NCBI GenBank assembly: GCA_964469935.1
Contig: CAYXZQ010000051.1
Location: 1-9,419, forward strand
DNA: 9,419 nucleotides
DNA from: CAYXZQ01 sp964469935
GTDB lineage: Archaea; Nanobdellota; Nanobdellia; Woesearchaeales; DSVV01
Direction of reading: 5' to 3'
The translations under genes were made by a program, and so were the position numbers. Of the stretch, positions 7,037-9,419 are shown piece by piece (within the stretch, counting starts at the first letter, position 1; the number at the start of each line of letters is the position of its first letter). Below the pieces are notes generated by a model. That model was not told where the DNA came from, did no database searches, and saw only the letters and a program-made list of their open reading frames with translations.

Positions 7037-7255
7037 TCACTTGGCAACGATAAAGGGAAACCTGTTCTCGCACTCAATCCGCGAGGGAAGTATGAACTCT
7101 TCTGTCGCAGTCACCCTGCCTACCTTGTTCTTCATGATGGTCTCGTAGGTGACGTCATATCCAGGCAACTCCTCAAGAGATTTTATGAAGCTGTCTACGT
7201 CAAATGCAGCCATCAGGCTGACCTCGGATTTTTTCACAGCTTCTTCCAGTCCCAT
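7037..7255 (-). CDS. 72-residue protein of unknown function
   Basis: No family is recognised. The protein (MGLEEAVKKSEV... to ...FPFIVAK) has no signal peptide or membrane segment and no cysteine cluster; a single cysteine lies near the end (RIECENRF). A charged helix-like N-terminal half is followed by a segment likely to form strands (GRVTATEEFILPSRI). It is a believable gene: it has a TATA-like element (7290-7299), a GGAG three bases before the ATG, and a T-rich tract after its stop. Unlike most neighbours it seems to have a short leader with a ribosome binding site. Confidence 0.6.
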   Translation of the reverse strand: MGLEEAVKKSEVSLMAAFDVDSFIKSLEELPGYDVTYETIMKNKVGRVTATEEFILPSRIECENRFPFIVAK

Positions 7256-7289
7256 TCACTCCACTAATTATACAATATATAGGTTATAG

Positions 7290-7299
7290 TATATAAATG
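7290..7299 (-). promoter_or_regulatory. TATA box of the 72-residue gene
   Basis: ACATTTATAT on the minus strand lies about 40 bases before the ATG. A start about 27 bases downstream would leave a leader of about 12 bases, enough for the GGAG that precedes the ATG. Confidence 0.5.
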
Positions 7300-7361
7300 T
7301 TGCGCTTTTCGGTACAAAAAATACTTGAATCTGCCTCATTTTTTAGACGGAAATTACAAAA

Positions 7362-7369
7362 TTTATATA
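7362..7369 (+). promoter_or_regulatory. TATA box of the YkgJ-type gene
   Basis: TTTATATA is centred about 28 bases before the ATG at 7394, with no Shine-Dalgarno between. It fixes the start at 7394 and rules against an upstream TTG at 7325, which lies before the TATA box. Confidence 0.65.
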
Positions 7370-7393
7370 TCGGTTCACCTACCGGTAAAAAAC

Positions 7394-7726
7394 ATGGAAA
7401 AAGACTTCAGGTGCAGGGGGTGCGGATTTTGCTGTCAGCTTGACGTCGTGCTCAGCAACAGGGATGTCAGTAGGCTGAAAAACGCAGGATATGACGGGTT
7501 CACGAGAGTCGATAAAGGTGAGTTGATACTGAATAAGAAAGGCACCCACTGCATGTTCTATGAATCAGGCATGTGCAGCGTATACGAATACCGGCCTGAC
7601 ATCTGCAGGAGGTTCCCTTTCAAGAAAGACGGCTCAATCAACCGGCAGTGCAGGCAGATGAGGGATTTCTCAAGCCAGGTGACGCAGAAGATAATAAAAT
7701 TCATGATTGAGGACATCAAGGATTAG
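7394..7726 (+). CDS. YkgJ family CxxC cluster protein (UPF0153)
   Basis: A 110-residue protein with the signature of the YkgJ or putative zinc- or iron-chelating family: CRGCGFCC at 7-14, then CMFYESGMCSVYEYRPDICRRFPF at 53-76 (given here only to mark Cys53, Cys61 and Cys71). Eight cysteines in all (7, 10, 13, 14, 53, 61, 71, 86) are likely metal ligands. The biochemical role of the family is not established. The start was chosen because a TATA box lies about 28 bases upstream, giving a leaderless transcript and placing the cysteine motif near the N-terminus, as in relatives. Its TAG overlaps the stop of the convergent gene by four bases. Confidence 0.85.
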   Translation: MEKDFRCRGCGFCCQLDVVLSNRDVSRLKNAGYDGFTRVDKGELILNKKGTHCMFYESGMCSVYEYRPDICRRFPFKKDGSINRQCRQMRDFSSQVTQKIIKFMIEDIKD

Positions 7727-8538
7727 GCATGGACAACCAAGAAGAACTTCACTTCTATGAGCCCGGCGACCAGGACCAGTATGAATGCGATCCCAAGAAA
7801 GATGAATGCGTCTGTCATGATGTGCTTGAATCTTGCCGAGAACAGCTTCTCCCTGATGACTGCTTTCGAGACTATACCCCCTGTGATTGCCGCGCTTATG
7901 TATGCAAGGGCCTCTGTCAGCATGTGGGGCAAAAACGGCAGTATGGAAAGGCTGAAGTCGACGAACATGTTTCCGGTCCTCCCGTTGTGTGAGATGCCGG
8001 CAAAATACGCAAAGACCACGCCCCAGACTGAGGCGTTCCATACCAGGAACAGCACCGAGCCTGCTCCATAGACGAGTGAAAGGACAAAGCACACAAGGAG
8101 GACGATGAGATTGTTCATTATTATCGTACCGAGGCCTGCACCTGATATTGCCATGCCTGAAATGCCTGCGGTCTTCAGCTGGACAGAGAACAATCTCGAA
8201 ATAGCATAATCAGGGACAATGAGAGCAACCAGGCTGTAGGCAAGAAATATGCCCAGGAACATGAACAGGTAGACCTTGAAGACATCCCTGTGGTCCCTGA
8301 ATAGCAGCCTGAGCGAAAGTTTCTTTTCACGCACTTCCGCATTCTCTTCAAGCTTGAGAAGGGCATTCAGGGAAGGGATCAGAAGGATCGATGTGAATGC
8401 GATGCTTGTCAACCCCACATTCTCAGGGAACACGAGCCCGGCTGACACGAGACCTATCAGGGTGTATGATAGCCCCAGGATGAACGCATGCTCCTTCCTT
8501 GTGATCCATCTTACTCCGAAAAGCTGCTCAAACACCAT
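7723..8538 (-). CDS. SpoIIM-like (stage II sporulation protein M family) membrane protein
   Basis: A 271-residue protein with about six hydrophobic segments and no signal peptide. The family pattern is seen in IIMNNLIVLLVCF (139-151), the glycine-rich LVYGAGSVLFLVWNASVWGVVFA (Gly158, Asn168), and a later FLPHMLTEALAYISAAITGG region with Pro204 and Glu209. In Bacillus SpoIIM helps peptidoglycan remodelling during engulfment. Archaeal homologues are common but have no known function, and no sporulation is implied. The ATG sits about 27 bases after a TATA box. The stop overlaps that of the convergent YkgJ-type gene. Family call is fairly safe; role is unknown. Confidence 0.78.
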   Translation of the reverse strand: MVFEQLFGVRWITRKEHAFILGLSYTLIGLVSAGLVFPENVGLTSIAFTSILLIPSLNALLKLEENAEVREKKLSLRLLFRDHRDVFKVYLFMFLGIFLAYSLVALIVPDYAISRLFSVQLKTAGISGMAISGAGLGTIIMNNLIVLLVCFVLSLVYGAGSVLFLVWNASVWGVVFAYFAGISHNGRTGNMFVDFSLSILPFLPHMLTEALAYISAAITGGIVSKAVIREKLFSARFKHIMTDAFIFLGIAFILVLVAGLIEVKFFLVVHA

Positions 8539-8561
8539 AAGGATGAATATCGATAAATGTG

Positions 8562-8569
8562 TTTATAAA
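8562..8569 (-). promoter_or_regulatory. TATA box of the SpoIIM-like gene
   Basis: TTTATAAA on the minus strand is centred about 27 bases before the ATG, with no ribosome binding site between, predicting a leaderless transcript. It lies in the 52-base gap after the lipoprotein gene. Confidence 0.65.
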
Positions 8570-8590
8570 TTTTGCTTTAGAAATGCCTGC

Positions 8591-9019
8591 TTAGCTACTG
8601 CAGTCGACTGGACAGTTCTGCGGGGTCTCGCCCGGGTTGCAGTTGTAATCTCCGCAACAGGGCAGCCTGTCATTGCAGTCAGTGCAGTCGAGCCCCTCGA
8701 ACCTTGTGTCGCACTTCTCGTCGCATTTGCCCCTGAAGCAAGCAGAGCATGAGGTGTCTCTGCATGTCCTGATACATTGCGAGGTGTCGCGTGTGCAGTC
8801 GCTGTAACATCTTAAAGGGCCTCCCATATAGCCAAGATCCTGGCATGTGATTCCCCCTAAATCGCTGATGTCGCAATCCTCCCCGGGTTCCATCTTATTG
8901 TTCCCGCATACTGCCTTGACAGCTGAATATGTTGCCTGCCCAGTGATGTCTGAGCACGCGGCGAGAAAAAGTGCTCCTGCAAGCATGACAATCAGCAGTG
9001 GAATTGCAGCCCTTCTCAT
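8591..9019 (-). CDS. Cysteine-rich secreted lipoprotein
   Basis: A 142-residue protein with two N-terminal arginines, a hydrophobic stretch, and a lipobox LAAC at 19-22, so Cys22 is the likely lipid anchor. The mature part has 18 more cysteines, enough for nine disulfides outside the cell. A motif CGNNKMEPGE (38-47) recurs with the same spacing as CGDYNCNPGE (122-131), so the domain begins and ends with related units. The first unit resembles the DUF4215/Myxococcus-type Cys-rich repeat (CGNG..EPGEECD). Function is unknown; a surface binding or structural role is the simplest guess. It has its own TATA box and a purine-rich GGAAGGAAG before the ATG. Confidence 0.82.
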   Translation of the reverse strand: MRRAAIPLLIVMLAGALFLAACSDITGQATYSAVKAVCGNNKMEPGEDCDISDLGGITCQDLGYMGGPLRCYSDCTRDTSQCIRTCRDTSCSACFRGKCDEKCDTRFEGLDCTDCNDRLPCCGDYNCNPGETPQNCPVDCSS

Positions 9020-9070
9020 GTATATCTTCCTTCCCTATATATGAATATGAAATAGCTTATGCGTATTATT

Positions 9071-9080
9071 ATATAAATAT
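9071..9080 (-). promoter_or_regulatory. TATA box of the lipoprotein gene
   Basis: The minus strand reads ATATTTATAT about 56 bases before the ATG, predicting a leader of about 29 bases that includes the purine-rich GGAAGGAAG. It lies in the gap after the 36-residue gene. Confidence 0.5.
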
Positions 9081-9094
9081 TTCTCTTCAGGGGA

Positions 9095-9205
9095 TTACCA
9101 GGTAGAATATACTGAGATCGTGAATATGATTGCAAGCATTATCAGGAAGAGCATCAGTACAGCAATTATTGATGCAATCGCGAAATACATGAAGTTCTTT
9201 TGCAT
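9095..9205 (-). CDS. 36-residue single-pass membrane protein
   Basis: The protein starts MQKNFMYFAIAS and is almost entirely one hydrophobic segment (residues about 6-32), ending SVYSTW. An open frame extends upstream to a TTG, but that part runs through a structured stretch with a tRNA 3'-end copy and is rejected. The ATG at 9205 lies about 31 bases after a TATA-like tract (minus strand CTATATTATAG), fitting a leaderless or near-leaderless transcript. No family is recognised. It could be a small membrane partner or an unconserved frame; conservation would decide. Confidence 0.5.
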   Translation of the reverse strand: MQKNFMYFAIASIIAVLMLFLIMLAIIFTISVYSTW

Positions 9206-9280
9206 CTTGGCAGGCCTCTTTTTAATATAGACTATAATATAGATTACTACCTGTATGTAAATTGATATATAAATATTTTG

Positions 9281-9296
9281 ACGGACCTGGAGGGAT
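9281..9296. repeat. 16-base direct repeat, copy 1 (outside the tRNA)
   Basis: acggacctggagggat is identical to the end of the tRNA gene at 9367-9382, 86 bases away. It covers the discriminator base, the 3' acceptor strand, the 3' T-stem strand and the first T-loop bases. The bases next to it differ from those of the tRNA, and no other part of a tRNA fold is present. Confidence 0.85.
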
Positions 9297-9302
9297 CCCC
9301 AC

Positions 9303-9321
9303 ATAAGGGCTTCTCCCTTAT
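9303..9321. repeat. Hairpin, 7-base stem
   Basis: ataaggg pairs perfectly with cccttat around a five-base loop. It lies between the extra tRNA-end copy and the larger hairpin. Confidence 0.6.
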
Positions 9322-9334
9322 CAACCCAAATCAA

Positions 9335-9360
9335 GTACTGCTTGGCAAACCAAGCAGTAC
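9335..9360. repeat. Perfect 11-base-pair hairpin
   Basis: gtactgcttgg pairs without mismatch with ccaagcagtac around the loop caaa. It begins seven bases after the 3' end of the partial tRNA, in the tRNA's direction, and is not followed by a T run. Confidence 0.8.
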
Positions 9361-9366
9361 GAATAA

Positions 9367-9382
9367 ACGGACCTGGAGGGAT
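9367..9382. repeat. 16-base direct repeat, copy 2 (tRNA 3' end)
   Basis: This copy lies in the tRNA gene and matches the copy at 9281-9296 exactly. The match stops one base into the flank on one side and inside the T loop on the other. Confidence 0.85.
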
Positions 9383-9419
9383 TCGAACCCTCGATCTACG
9401 GCTTGCTTCAGGGCAGATG
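9368..9419 (-). tRNA. 3' part of an intron-containing tRNA, probably tRNA-Arg (UCU)
   Basis: Visible on the minus strand are 3' acceptor strand CAGGTCC with discriminator G73, the T arm GAGGG-TTCGAAT-CCCTC, variable loop AGATC, anticodon-stem strand GCCGT and A38. The bases before A38 do not pair as an anticodon loop, so they are probably intron (9404 onward). The last intron bases GAAG-CA fit a bulge-helix-bulge: GAAG would pair with CUUC at 32-35, giving anticodon UC-N. With G73 and the AGCCG pattern this matches archaeal tRNA-Arg(UCU) best. The anticodon itself is outside the window. The gene is cut by the edge. Confidence 0.65.

Noticed and set aside
7325..7393. Earlier TTG start for the YkgJ-type protein
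   Set aside because: It lies upstream of the TATA box at 7362-7369, and relatives begin close to the first cysteine motif.
7727..8071. Long in-frame extension after the TAG of the YkgJ-type gene
   Set aside because: It is the antisense of the SpoIIM-like gene. The YkgJ-type protein is already full length, so this is not a case of TAG readthrough.
9206..9334. N-terminal extension of the 36-residue protein from a TTG
   Set aside because: It runs through the tRNA 3'-end copy and a hairpin, lies upstream of the TATA-like tract, and its residues show no pattern.

Overview
The window looks archaeal. Both tRNA genes are interrupted next to the anticodon, where bulge-helix-bulge introns sit in archaea. 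Most genes start about 27 bases after a TATA box with no ribosome binding site between, as in leaderless archaeal transcripts. The proteins also fit: an archaeal-type A24 prepilin peptidase, a TtuA/NcsA-type tRNA thiolation enzyme, a SpoIIM-like membrane protein and GT-C glycosyltransferases. The compact layout and the small Cys-rich lipoprotein suggest a DPANN-type genome (Woesearchaeota-like). That is an inference; no lineage marker is present.

Bases 2-1330 hold a radical SAM gene entering from the left edge. Its frame is cut by an in-frame TAG at 716-718 and continues in the same frame into a second radical SAM-like domain. That domain keeps its GGEP motif, but all three expected cluster cysteines are replaced (Ser, Ser, Asp), and it stops early at another TAG. 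This is the most unusual part of the window: either a decaying tandem radical SAM gene, or a recoded or deliberately non-catalytic protein.

Bases 1352-4776 hold two multi-membrane GT-C glycosyltransferases, transcribed divergently from a 236-base AT-rich gap. They appear to be distant paralogues and probably glycosylate a lipid or protein on the outer face of the membrane.

Bases 4785-6828 (minus strand) form a likely two-gene operon: a tRNA 2-thiouridine synthetase followed after 19 bases by a prepilin peptidase. Next come a tRNA-Cys(GCA) with a 43-base intron (6880-6995) and a 72-residue orphan protein. A YkgJ-type CxxC cluster protein on the plus strand then meets a SpoIIM-like membrane protein end to end, their stop codons overlapping.

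The right end holds a Cys-rich lipoprotein, a 36-residue single-pass membrane protein, and a structured stretch containing a 16-base copy of a tRNA 3' end and two hairpins. Last is the 3' part of a second intron-containing tRNA, probably tRNA-Arg(UCU), cut by the window edge.
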